Of a DNA stretch of 64,000 nt, positions 47,412-56,290 are shown piece after piece. Under the pieces are notes generated by a model that saw nothing but the letters and a program-made list of their open reading frames with translations, had not been told where the DNA came from and did no database searches. The stretch's first letter is position 1. Every line of letters begins with the position of its first letter. The translations under genes were made by a program, and so were the position numbers. The stretch is from Oryzias latipes (lineage: Eukaryota > Chordata > Actinopteri > Beloniformes > Adrianichthyidae), in NCBI RefSeq assembly GCF_002234675.1, contig NC_019867.2:24031042-24095041 (forward strand), in the 5' to 3' direction.

Positions 47412-47615
47412 CCCTTGTGCTATCCTATGACCCCACCCTTACATTGAGGTCTTATTCCTACCATGACAAAGGTGGATAAAGTTGGAGAGGATTTCATCTA
47501 ATCCATGGACACCAGTGAAGATCACAAATCATTGAAGAAAAAAGGTTCAGCGCACTGTCTAGTGGGTCTAGATGACCCAACTCCCTATGTTAAAGTGCCT
47601 AGTATAGCACAAGGG
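47412..47615. mobile_element. TTAA-type MITE, 204 bp
   Basis: cccttgtgctatcctatgac ... agtatagcacaaggg. Same family and size as 27451-27655. Flanks ttat and ttac are one-base decayed forms of ttaa. Confidence 0.75.
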
Positions 47616-47725
47616 TTACAGAGAGAGTAGCAGCACTGTAGACCGCTGAGTTGCTGCTTGGCGTGATGTCCGCTCAGTCTGGAGCATTAGTAAAAAATTG
47701 TTCAAACTAAAACTTTGTTCTCTAA

Positions 47726-47925
47726 CCCTTGAGCTATCTTGTGGGGTCCAGATGACCTCACCATTACATTGACGTGTTATCCCTACCAGAACAAAAGTGG
47801 ATAAAAGGTGGAGAGGATTTCATGTAATCCATGGAAACCTATTGAAAAATCAGTGAAGAAAAATCATTGAAGAAAAAAGGTTCAGCGCACTGTCTTGTCC
47901 ACAACGGTCACAAGATGCACAACGG
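47726..47925. mobile_element. TTAA-type MITE, diverged 200-bp copy
   Basis: cccttgagctatcttgtggg at the left, aagatgcacaacgg at the right, with ttaa at 47926-47929 and ctaa on the left. Lies 110 bp from the previous copy in the same orientation. Confidence 0.65.
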
Positions 47926-47929
47926 TTAA

Positions 47930-49013
47930 ACTAAACCCAATTTGTCCAATCAGTCAGAATGAGGAGGAGGTTCCTAAAGGGTCGAGGTGTCACTCTCCTC
48001 CTTTCAGGCAGAGAATCCACTTAGCTGCATTGAGTAGGATGAATACTTTTGGCAGCCTCTCCCATTTTAGGGGCCGTTGCCGCAGTAAGAAGACAAGCCT
48101 AAATGCTTTTCCCGATTTTACCCGTACCTGAGATTAAATTGTGCAGCCCCCTGATTGCCCCGTTGAAGTAGTCCATAAACAGTTGGAAAGAATCAGTTTA
48201 AAGCTGTCTGAGTAAAGAATAGTGATTCAAATTAAATGGCCTAAAAATAAGCACTTGAATTCTTTTATGAGCAGATTTAGTTTATCTGACTGCAGAAAAA
48301 TTAAAAGGCAGCTTTTTTTTGTCATCACGCTTCATATGTGATCATCTGCTGAAGCACCTTCGTTGAGTTTGATTGTGAGGAAACACTGTATTTTATTACG
48401 CTTTTCTAACTGGCTCTCCAGGAGAAAACTCATTCATTAATGGTCTTTCACCGAGGCCCTTGTGTCTGAAAGGCAGAGAGGGTATAATAACAACTTAATG
48501 AGAGAGAAATGGCAAAGAGCAAAAGCGAGGCGCGGCGGCACAAAGGAATTTCAGACGGAGACAGACGAGCAGAATTAAATATGCAGCGGCAGAGAGCACA
48601 AAAGGAGTAGCCGAAGAGAACGAACAATCTCAGCAGTTACCACACAGCGCCGCATCCCTGTGAAGCAGACAGCTCTGCAGGCCAAACAGTATTTTATTCA
48701 TGCAAAAGCCTCCACAACAAAAAGTGCAAAGCTCCAAGGCTGTTCGAGCTGTTCCTCAATTATTTATCAAGCAGAGAAATGTATCCTGATTGAAGTTGCT
48801 TTGAACTTGGAGCATCATTTTTCACAGCTGTTTATTTTCCCCCAGCTGCGTGTAATGTAGCACCAAGCTGCAGCTCAGCCCGCCTTCCCGCAAGAGTTAA
48901 AACACTGATCCTTTATATCGAATTCCAAACTGTTCAAGCAACAACCTTTTGTTCTTAACCAAGAGCTAACAAAGGGTTAATTCCAGAAGCTTCGGAATAG
49001 TACAATCACTAAA
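47930..49013. other. Non-coding stretch; candidate regulatory segment
   Basis: 48440-48860 is complex and repeat-free (aattaaatatgcag, attaatggtc, caattatttatcaag). Comparative data would be required to call it conserved. Confidence 0.3.
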
Positions 49014-49066
49014 GTCCCACTCCAATGAAAATCGTGTTCTTTTTACTTTTTTATGGAAATAATATA
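49014..49066 (+). repeat. CCCACTCC dispersed repeat, 5' end of a split copy
   Basis: aaagtcccactccaatgaaaatcgtgttc matches the family start; the continuation (tttttaacatgttcttgtgg) is found 6.8 kb away at 55921. Everything between is later insertion. Confidence 0.65.
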
Positions 49067-49160
49067 GTCTCACTGAATTTGTGTGTAATTTGCTTCTTGT
49101 GCCTGCATTTTTGTGTAAAACTTTGGATTTGTGTGTACGTAACAATTGATTTCTGACTTA

Positions 49161-49238
49161 CAGTACAGACCCAAAGTTTGGACACACCTTCCCATTCATT
49201 TGAATGGGAAGGTGTGTCCAATCTTTTGGTCTGTACTG
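49161..49238. mobile_element. 78-bp hairpin MITE, Tc1/mariner-like
   Basis: Left arm cagtacagacccaaagtttgg...cattca and right arm tgaatg...ggtctgtactg pair over 38 bases with two mismatches and a 2-base loop. Flanked by TA on both sides (49159-49160, 49239-49240), the Tc1/mariner target. Confidence 0.85.
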
Positions 49239-49415
49239 TATATAATACATTCTGTGCGCAACAGTGTGTACTTGCACTTGTGTATCCACATGTACACTCA
49301 AATATAAAAAATGTCCGAATACAAAATACAATTTCCGCACGCACAACGGCTTCTATTCATACACATCTTTAAATTGTACATACAAATTGCCTGACAGACA
49401 CACATGACACATATT

Positions 49416-49846
49416 AGGCTAAATCCAAATAGCTTCTCTCCCCCTTACACTAATCCTTCCAAGCAGAAAGAAATGGGACAAATAGTGTCTTCAAATGCAG
49501 ACGTTATACCGCTTGATGACATCATCCATAGTTACCGGTGAGCTACATTGGTGCATAGCTGCAAGGATTCGAAAAAAAAATAGCATCGGTTTTATAACTT
49601 AAATAAAAAAACTCCTTACTTACATTAAAACGTAAACTTTAGTGCTTCCGAAAACACCAACGGGAAGAAATGCGTTTCTCCTCCACAAACAAGCGCAATG
49701 CGGCTTGCCTTTCCAATGGAGGGATAGCCACTCCGAAGTCCCTACGGCTCCTCCTTAAAGGAACACTTTGGGACGCCACTGTGGCTTCAAATGCCCTTAC
49801 AGTTGGAACAACCGGAAGGAGTAGGGAAGCATTTTGGGTTTAGCCT
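49416..49846. mobile_element. Small TIR element inside the TA-flanked element
   Basis: aggctaaatccaaatagcttc and, inverted, gaagcattttgggtttagcct. About 430 bp, non-coding. Target duplication not clear. Confidence 0.5.
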
Positions 49847-49878
49847 TACATACACAAATCCAGTGAGACTATTTTCTT

Positions 49879-50157
49879 TTTTTTTTTTTTTTTAACTTGT
49901 TCTGTCCAACAATTGAGCAAACAAATTAGAGCTGAAGGCCTTTTGTGTTGGACAGGTTTTATTATTACATAAAGAGGTTATATATCTAAAACCAGGGTGT
50001 AAATTTGTATAAACCCCTTTTTGTTTTTTATTGTTTTTTAATTTTTATTCATTTGTTACATTTAGTGTGTGGGGGGAGGGAGAGGGGAAGAGTGTGAGGG
50101 GGGGTAATGGAAGAGAATAAAAGGAAGAGAGGTGGAGAAAGTGGGGGATACTACGAC
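49879..50157. mobile_element. Retroposon, left portion (split by nested insertions)
   Basis: Starts after a 16-bp target duplication (gtgagactattttctt, 49863-49878), the second copy of which is at 55905-55920. Begins with a T run, then an AT-rich part with a tgtccaacaattgagc / gtgttggacagg inverted pair, then a G/A-rich part (50070-50150). A left T run and a right A run make the orientation ambiguous. Family not recognised. Confidence 0.55.
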
Positions 50158-51032
50158 GAGTTTTAGGGCCACTAAAAAAAAAAAATAGTAAATTACGAGA
50201 TTTTATCTCGTAAATTTAGGAGATAAAAAGTCGTGAATTGACAAGTTTTTATCTCATAAATTTTCTACTTAAAATCTCGTAAATCTGCGAGAAAAAAGTT
50301 GTAGATTAACAAGGAGAAAACACCGAAGTTGTCTGTTTATCGAAGCCTAGCTTGAAGATGAAATATGTGGAGCCTTTTGTGAAGCTTTATTTCCGGATTA
50401 TAGGTTTAAAACAAAGAGATTCTGAACCTTTTGGCGACTCAAAATCAGATTATTGTCAGTGTAGCGGCTTTCCGGCATTCGGTGTCAGTAAAGCGGAGTT
50501 TCATATGTAAAATAAGGAGCTCAGAGAAACGTTTGGGTGTAGAGAACCGCTGCAGCCTTTATTCTCCTTTTCATTCACATAACCTGAAGTTCATTTGTCA
50601 CCTTACGTCATAAACCTGTCATCCAAACACCAATGCGGAAGTAAACAGTGTTACATACGCCTACTCCTGCAGATGAAGTTTCCCGTTTCAGTATAAAACA
50701 ACAAAGATGAATGAAAATAGTCTGTTATATTAACATTAGAATGTTGAAAATACCAAAAAAGTGCTCCTCCTCGGACGGAAGCGTCACACAGACTTAGAGA
50801 TATTGTCTTTAATGGAAGAAGAAAGGATTCAAGTGGAAAGCTGCAGGGATACCGACGGCTTCATCTGGCTGCAAAGATCATGCAAACCACCCACCAATAA
50901 ATAAAACTTTAATAAATCATAAATCAAACAAATGAGCTTCCAGACATTTGGAACGTTATCAATAAACATTCAGATCACCTGTTCAACTAAGTTTAGTCGG
51001 TCTGCTCTGTTGCATGCTTACCTCCACTGTAA
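50158..51032. mobile_element. Minisatellite-ended TIR element, copy B (truncated)
   Basis: Left terminus gagttttagggccactaaaa, then a ctcgtaaattta-type array (50185-50300), then the interior shared with copy A (gtctgtttatcgaagcctag ... gtcggtctgctctgt). The right terminal ~90 bases are replaced by a MITE inserted at what is ttta/ttaa sequence in copy A. Confidence 0.6.
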
Positions 51033-51081
51033 CCCTTGTGCTATCTTTGATGACCCCACCCTTGCATTGACGTGTTCTCCC
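51033..51081 (+). mobile_element. TTAA-type MITE, 5' 49 bp, cut by the LTR
   Basis: cccttgtgctatctttgatg ... cattgacgtgttctccc matches the first 49 bases of the copy at 27451. The retrotransposon LTR begins right after. The remaining ~155 bases are not found downstream. Confidence 0.75.
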
Positions 51082-51552
51082 TGTCATGGTACCCCCTGCT
51101 GGCCCCGCCTCCTCATCAGGTTCACCTGAGGACTCCAGCTGCGCTTCATCATCTTCATCAGCCGGGGGACTCTTAAGGAGAACCAGGACCCTTACTCGAC
51201 GCTAGTTCGTTGTACTCCACGGTGCACTCTCTGGCCTTGCTCGCTATTCTAGTCCATGCATTATCTGCCTCGCCTAACCTTGTCTTGTCTCTGCCTGCCT
51301 AGGATCACGATCACGCCTGTCACGTTCTGGACTCCGACTCACCTTCGCTCTGGTCCCTCCTCGTCGCCCCTCTGGACATCCTTCTGGAAACGCGGTGTTC
51401 GCCGCCAAGACCCTCCAACCATCCACAAAACATCCTCTCTTGGAACTCTGTCATTCCTCCATTAAATCCTTTACTACTCGTCTGCCTCGCCTGCCGAGTA
51501 TTCCTTCCGGGTTTCAGCATCTGGGTCTGCCACAGTCTCGTCAGCCATGACA
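51082..51552 (+). mobile_element. 5' LTR, 471 bp
   Basis: tgtcatggtacccc ... gtcagccatgaca. Same length as the solo LTR at 14955-15425 and identical wherever compared. Contains a TATA-like cttaagg (51172-51178), a presumed transcript start about 28 bases downstream, and an attaaa polyadenylation signal at 51461-51466. The gag ATG lies 6 bases before the LTR end. Confidence 0.93.
51172..51211 (+). promoter_or_regulatory. LTR core promoter and transcript 5' end
   Basis: cttaagg at 51172-51178 serves as TATA-like box; 51201-51211 (gctagttcgtt) is the inferred first part of the transcript, because it is complementary to the bases just after the LTR. The related LTR at 26453-26985 has the same box and spacing. 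Confidence 0.5.
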
Positions 51553-51553
51553 G

Positions 51554-51564
51554 AACGAACTAGC
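51554..51564 (+). promoter_or_regulatory. Self-priming primer-binding site
   Basis: aacgaactagc, one base after the LTR, is a perfect 11-base complement of gctagttcgtt at 51201-51211. Tf1/sushi-group elements prime minus-strand synthesis from the folded 5' end of their own RNA rather than from a tRNA. The site has no TGG start expected of a tRNA primer site. Confidence 0.75.
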
Positions 51565-52515
51565 CATATCCCCGACCCAGCTGACCCGGACGGTCTCCGC
51601 CTGGCCCTGAACCAACAAGGTTTGTTGCTCTCCCGACAAGCCGATGCCATCGCTCAAATGTCCGCCACCCAACAGGAATTATTTCGCCGGTTGGATAATC
51701 TCACGCGGACCCTAGCTGACCAAGCCGCTAGCTCCGCCGCCACTGCAGCTCCCGCTTCCGGTGACCTCACCAACATCACTTCCGCCTCCTTCGAGGAAAA
51801 CATCCGGGCGCAACCGGAACCATACAACGGCGACGTAGAGGCATGCGGCGGATTTCTGCTACAGTCCCAGCTGTTATTTGCAATCCCCCAGGTACTACCA
51901 GTCTGATCATCGCAAAATTTCTCTGATAGTTAATTCTCTCCGCGGCAAAGCACTTCAGTGGGCTCAGGCTTTTCTAGCCGCTAATCCACTCTCACATCTT
52001 CCCTATGACCGTTTTATCGGCGAGTTCCGGCTAGTGTTTGATCAGCCACGCAAGCAGGAAGAAGCTACCCGGCGGTTGCTCGGCCTCAAGCAGCGTAACC
52101 GACCGGTGAGTAAACACCTTATAGACTTTTGCATTCTAGCGGTCGAATCGGGCTGGCCGGACATCGCTCTCAAAGGTATTTTCTACCAATCACTAAACGA
52201 GAAGATAAAGGATCATTTATGTACGCAACCTGAAGCGGATAGCTTTGAGGAGCTTGTAACCGCCGCCCTCCGTTCCGACATACGACTCCGGGAACGGCAA
52301 AATGAGCGGAGTTATTCTAATCGCCGATCTGCCACAGAGATTCCCCATCACTCTCTCCAATTTTCCCAGCAACCGCCTATCGAAGCCTCTATTACTCCGG
52401 CCGACGAACCCATGCAAATTGGGCACTCGCAGCTTTCCCCGGAAGAAAGACTTAAGCGCCGTAAGGACGGATTGTGTTTTTATTGTGGAGACCCAGCTCA
52501 TATTGTCTCACACTG

Positions 52516-52522
52516 CCCAAAA
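52516..52522 (+). promoter_or_regulatory. Putative -1 frameshift site cccaaaa
   Basis: In the gag frame this reads C CCA AAA, fitting the X XXY YYZ slippery heptamer, 25 bases before the gag stop. Pol is in the -1 frame, as in sushi-type elements. A downstream pseudoknot was not modelled. Confidence 0.5.
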
Positions 52523-55510
52523 CGGTTAAACTCCCGAACCCCTCGCTAAGCGACAGGTCGCGAGGGGATTTATCGGAAAGAAATGCCAAACCTTTTCTTT
52601 TTACTCCTGTCAAGTTTCTTAACCCAGTTCATGAACTTAGTGCCCTTATTGACTCTGGTGCTGAACATAGCCTCATTGACTCAGGTTTGGTTCGACAACT
52701 TGGGTTACCGGTAGAACCGTTGGATACTCCCGTAAAAGCTGCGAGTTTAGGGGGAAAATTGCTATCCAAAATAACATTACGCACCGAGCCCATTCAGCTC
52801 ATTACTTCCGGGAACCATCGTGAGTACCACCAGTTTTACGTCACCAACGCTCCTCAAACGCCCGTCATTTTGGGGTTTTCCTGGTTATGCCTTCACAATC
52901 CCCAAATAGACTGGTCTAATTCTCGGATCGTTAACTGGAGTACGTATTGCATGGCAAACTGTCTACACTCTGCTCTTCCCACTACAGCCATTCCCAACCT
53001 TCCTGAAAAAGAGGATGTGGATCTTTCCAAGGTGCCGTCATGTTACCACGATCTCAAAACAGTATTTAGTAAGTCTAAAGCCTGTGCGTTACCCCCTCAC
53101 AGGCCCTATGATTGCGCCATCGAGCTTCTCCATGGTGCCTCCCTTCCTAAAGGGAGACTTTTCAATCTATCCGGTCCTGAGAAGCTCTCGATGGAAAGCT
53201 ACATTCAGGAAGCTCTAGCACTCGGCCACATTCGGCCTTCCACCTCCCCTGTCGGCGCAGGGTTTTTCTTCGTCGAAAAAAAAGATAAGTCTCTCAGGCC
53301 TTGTATTGATTACCGAGAGCTCAATCAAATAACGGTTAAGGATAAGTACTCACTCCCCCTCATTAACTCTGTCTTCGATTCCGTTCAGGAAGCCAACTTA
53401 TTCACCTAATTAGACCTCCGTAACGCGTACCACCTTGTTAGAGTCCGGGAGGGGGACGAATGGAAAACGGCCTTTAATACCCTCCTCGGGCATTACGAAT
53501 ATCTCGTCATGCCCTTCGGCCTCACCAACGCCCCAGCTGTTTTCCAACGTCTGGTAAACGACGTTTTGCGCGACTTCCTCAATCGCTTTGTGTTTGTCTA
53601 CTTAGACGACATACTCGTTTACTCCAGTAACGCCACAGAACACCGTCACCACGTCAGGCTTGTCCTGGAAAGATTGTTAGAAAACAAACTCTATGTGAAA
53701 GCTGAAAAATGCGAATTCCATGCCAGTTCAGTTCCTTTCCTGGGGTACATTCTCGAGGCTGGCAAGATCCGGCCAGATCCTTCCAAACTCCAAGCTGTCT
53801 CTGACTGGAGCGTTCCGGAATCCCGTAAAAAGTTACAACAGTTTCTGGGCTTCGCCAACTTTTATCGGAGATTCATCCGTAACTACAGCGGAATCGCAGC
53901 ACCACTCACCCAACTCACCTCAGTCAAGGTCCCCTATGTTTGGAACCCCGCGGCGGATGCTGCTTTCAGAAGGCTCAAGGAACTATTCACCACTGCACCC
54001 ATTCTCATTCAGCCTGATATCCACAAGCAATTCGTCGTGGAGGTCGACGCCTCTGACTCAGGGGTAGGGGCTGTGTTGTCCCAGCGGGAATTTGCCTCGG
54101 GTAAACTCAAACCTTGTGCATTCTTTTCCAGAAAACTCAGTCCAACAGAGCAAAATTATGATGTCGGCAATCGTGAGCTCCTTGCCATCAAGCTGGCCTT
54201 GGAAGAGTGGAAACATTGGTTGGAGGGGGCTGAACAACCGTTCATCGTGTGGACAGACCACAAAAATCTGGCATATCTGCGCTCAGCGAAAAGGCTGAAT
54301 TCTAGACAGGCCCGTTGGTGCTTGTTTTTCGACAGGTTCCAGTTCACAATCACCTATCGCCCAGGTAGCAAGAACGGCAAGCCTGACGCCCTGTCTAGAA
54401 AGTACAACACTACGGACGATCATAGCACTTCTCCTATCCTTCCCGACTCTCTCTTCGTGGGGAACCTCACTTGGGACGTGGAAACCAGGTTGCTACAGTG
54501 CCAAGGTGAGAAACCCGACTCTGTTACCTGTCCCCCTGGCACCCTGTTTGTTCCCCACAGACTCAGATCTGACGTCATCACGTGGGGGCACAGTTCCAAA
54601 ATCGCCTGCCATGGGGGAGTCCGTCGGACACTCATGCTGCTGAGACGCCGGTTTTACTGGCCCACCATGGCTGAGGATGTGCGTCAGTATATCGCTGCCT
54701 GTACCACCTGTGCCAGGGCTAAAACCTCCAACTCCCCACCTGCCGGCTATCTACACCCTCTATCCACGCCTGGTCGACCTTGGTCCCATATCGCGGTGGA
54801 CTTCGTGACTGGTCTGCCTCCCTCTCATGGATTCACGGTTATCCTGACTGTAATTGATCGTTTTTCGAAGGCTGCTCAATTCATCCCGTTGCCACAATTA
54901 CCTACTGCCTCTGAAACTGCCGACACCCTTGTCAAACTCGTTTTTCGTCATCATGGCATACCATCTGACATTGTTTCTGACCGAGGTCCGCAATTTACCT
55001 CTCAGGTGTGGAAGGCTTTCTGTTCCGCCCTTGGGGCCTCCACCAGCCTTTCTTCTGGCTACCACCCGCAGTCCAACGGCCAAGCTGAAAGGGCAAACCA
55101 GGAGTTGGAGGCGGCCCTGCGCTGCTTTGCGGCACAGAATCAGAAAGATTGGTCTGACTACCTCGTGTGGGTGGAATATGCCCATAACAACCACCCATCC
55201 ACAGCCACTGGTATGTCGCCATTCGAAGCATCGTTGGGTTACTCTCCCCCCTTATTCCCTTCCCAGGAGCTCGATCTGGCGGTGCCCTCCGTCCAACTCC
55301 ATCTGCAGCGCTGTCAGGAGGTTTGGCGCCAGGCTCAGGCAGCTCTCCTTCGGACTAAGGAGGGTAACCGCCAGTTCGCTGATCGTCACCGCACTAAGAG
55401 CCCTCCTTACGAACCTGGACAGCAGGTATGGCTGTCGTCTAAAAACATTCCCCTCCAGGCCACGTCCCGAAAGTTGGCTCCTCGTTTTATTGGTCCGTTC
55501 GTCATAGAAG
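52519..55510 (+). pseudogene. pol: Pol polyprotein: protease, RT, RNase H, integrase; one nonsense codon, 3'-truncated
   Basis: Protease: LIDSGAEHSLIDSG near 52650. RT: begins about 53160; a TAA at 53407-53409 interrupts it just after ANLFT, directly before [10 protein letters not shown]; the frame then stays open to 55659. RT catalytic VYLDD is near 53600. RNase [10 protein letters not shown] near 54040, RELLAIK near 54170, VWTDHKN near 54250, DALSR near 54390. Integrase: zinc-binding H/C module (CTTC near 54700), catalytic Asp in AVDFVTG near 54800, Asp in SDRGPQF near 54980, Glu in AERANQE near 55090, and GPF near 55495. Homology then ends abruptly, so the chromodomain expected in this group is missing. 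Apart from the nonsense codon the frame is well preserved, fitting a young copy. Confidence 0.9.
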
Positions 55511-55904
55511 CAAGCATGTCCCACCCATCCAGTTCCCGGAGCCCTATGTGCCTGTGTGCAACTTTTGTTTGGGTGGGAGCGGGGAGGAGCAGGCGGATGG
55601 GCACAACCGGGGAAAGAAGGCTCCCCCCGAGCGACCGGCCCCCCAGCCGGCCGCGATAGTCGCCCCTCCTCCCAGGGCGGCCAGGCAATCAAGAGGCGGC
55701 AAGCTAGCTGCAGACAAAGGCCAGAGCCGCGCCAGCGGTGAGAGACAGTCAGCAAGGAAGGGGCCCGGTGCCAACCCCAAGGGGCAGGAGGTCCAGCACC
55801 ACTATTCATGCTCTGACTTCCCTAAGGGACTAGCACCCCCCCCCCCCCCCCAGGGTGCCCCCCCTCCTGAAAGTAAATAAATAAATGGAGAACCCAAAAA
55901 AAAA
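55511..55904. mobile_element. Retroposon, right portion, GC-rich
   Basis: Follows the truncated pol without a gap. About 340 bases are very GC-rich with a C run (about 55838-55852), then aaataaataaatgg and a 9-base A run ending at 55904, directly before the second copy of the 16-bp target duplication. Open frames on both strands (up to 185 codons) come from the GC bias; none shows a known domain. Confidence 0.5.
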
Positions 55905-55920
55905 GTGAGACTATTTTCTT

Positions 55921-56290
55921 GAGATTTTTTAACATGTTCTTGTGGATTTTTTCTGATGGAGGACTTTTATTCAGATTATTGTGAATCAGGGCCAAACAAA
56001 TAAATGCGGTTTGAAAAAGCTTGTAGTTACGTAAAATTTTCCAATCAACAGGCCACAAGTTCTCTGCTCCGCTCCATTTCTAAGCACAGATGGATGATGG
56101 GAAGTGATGGCGGGCTTAGACCCCATTAACGGTCCCGCCCACAACTCAGTGGTGAATCTCTGATGAACTCCCACCGCTCTGCAGAAACTATGTTTTAGAA
56201 AACAACACAAGTTTTTCTGATTTAACTAAAAACGGCATATTCATAATTAAAAGACCACTCTTAAAATAGATCCAGAGAGGACTTTAAACA
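55921..56290 (+). repeat. CCCACTCC dispersed repeat, 3' part of the split copy
   Basis: Markers in family order: tttaacatgttcttgtgg, cagattattgtgaatcaggg, gttctctgctccgctcc, gatggatgatgggaagtg, cccgcccacaactcagtgg, gcagaaactatgttttag, and a decayed agaggacttta end. Continues the 49014-49066 piece. Confidence 0.7.

Larger units (their letters stand above)
49067..49869. mobile_element. TIR element with TA duplication, related to 3.04-4.00 kb
   Basis: Ends gtctcactgaatttgtgtgt and, inverted, acacaaatccagtgagac; TA at 49065-49066 and 49870-49871. Contains two smaller insertions (49161-49238, 49416-49846). No gene. Confidence 0.6.
51547..52549 (+). pseudogene. gag: Gag polyprotein, frameshifted
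   Basis: Starts at ATG 51547 (MTERTSHIPDPADPDG). The first frame stays open to 51906; the capsid-like part continues one frame over from about 51880 (YYQSDHRKISLIVNSLRGKA) to a stop at 52547-52549, so a small indel lies in 51880-51900. A single zinc knuckle CFYCGDPAHIVSHC (CX2CX4HX4C) is encoded near 52475-52516. An N-terminal coiled-coil-prone Gln/Leu stretch (residues 20-60) and an Ala-rich linker precede the capsid region. In this family Gag forms the intracellular particle. The indel prevents a full-length product. The first codons overlap the LTR and the primer-binding site. Confidence 0.85.
51082..55510 (+). mobile_element. Sushi-type Ty3 (chromovirus) retrotransposon, 3'-truncated
   Basis: Order: 5' LTR, primer-binding site, gag with zinc knuckle, protease, RT, RNase H, integrase. 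Three defects: a gag frameshift near 51880-51900, a TAA in RT at 53407-53409, and loss of everything after the integrase GPF motif. No env. The recognisable end is about 55510; the 3' LTR is not in the window. Confidence 0.9.

Noticed and set aside
51256-51465. 69-codon peptide encoded identically at 51256-51465 and 15042-15251
   Set aside because: Identity is due to the shared LTR, not to conserved protein coding.
51547-55659. Reading the retrotransposon as an endogenous retrovirus with env
   Set aside because: No envelope-like frame follows integrase; domain content and self-priming site fit a sushi-type Ty3 retrotransposon.
55252-55809. 185-codon minus-strand frame and neighbours
   Set aside because: Spans antisense of integrase and the GC-rich block; no domain, explained by base composition.
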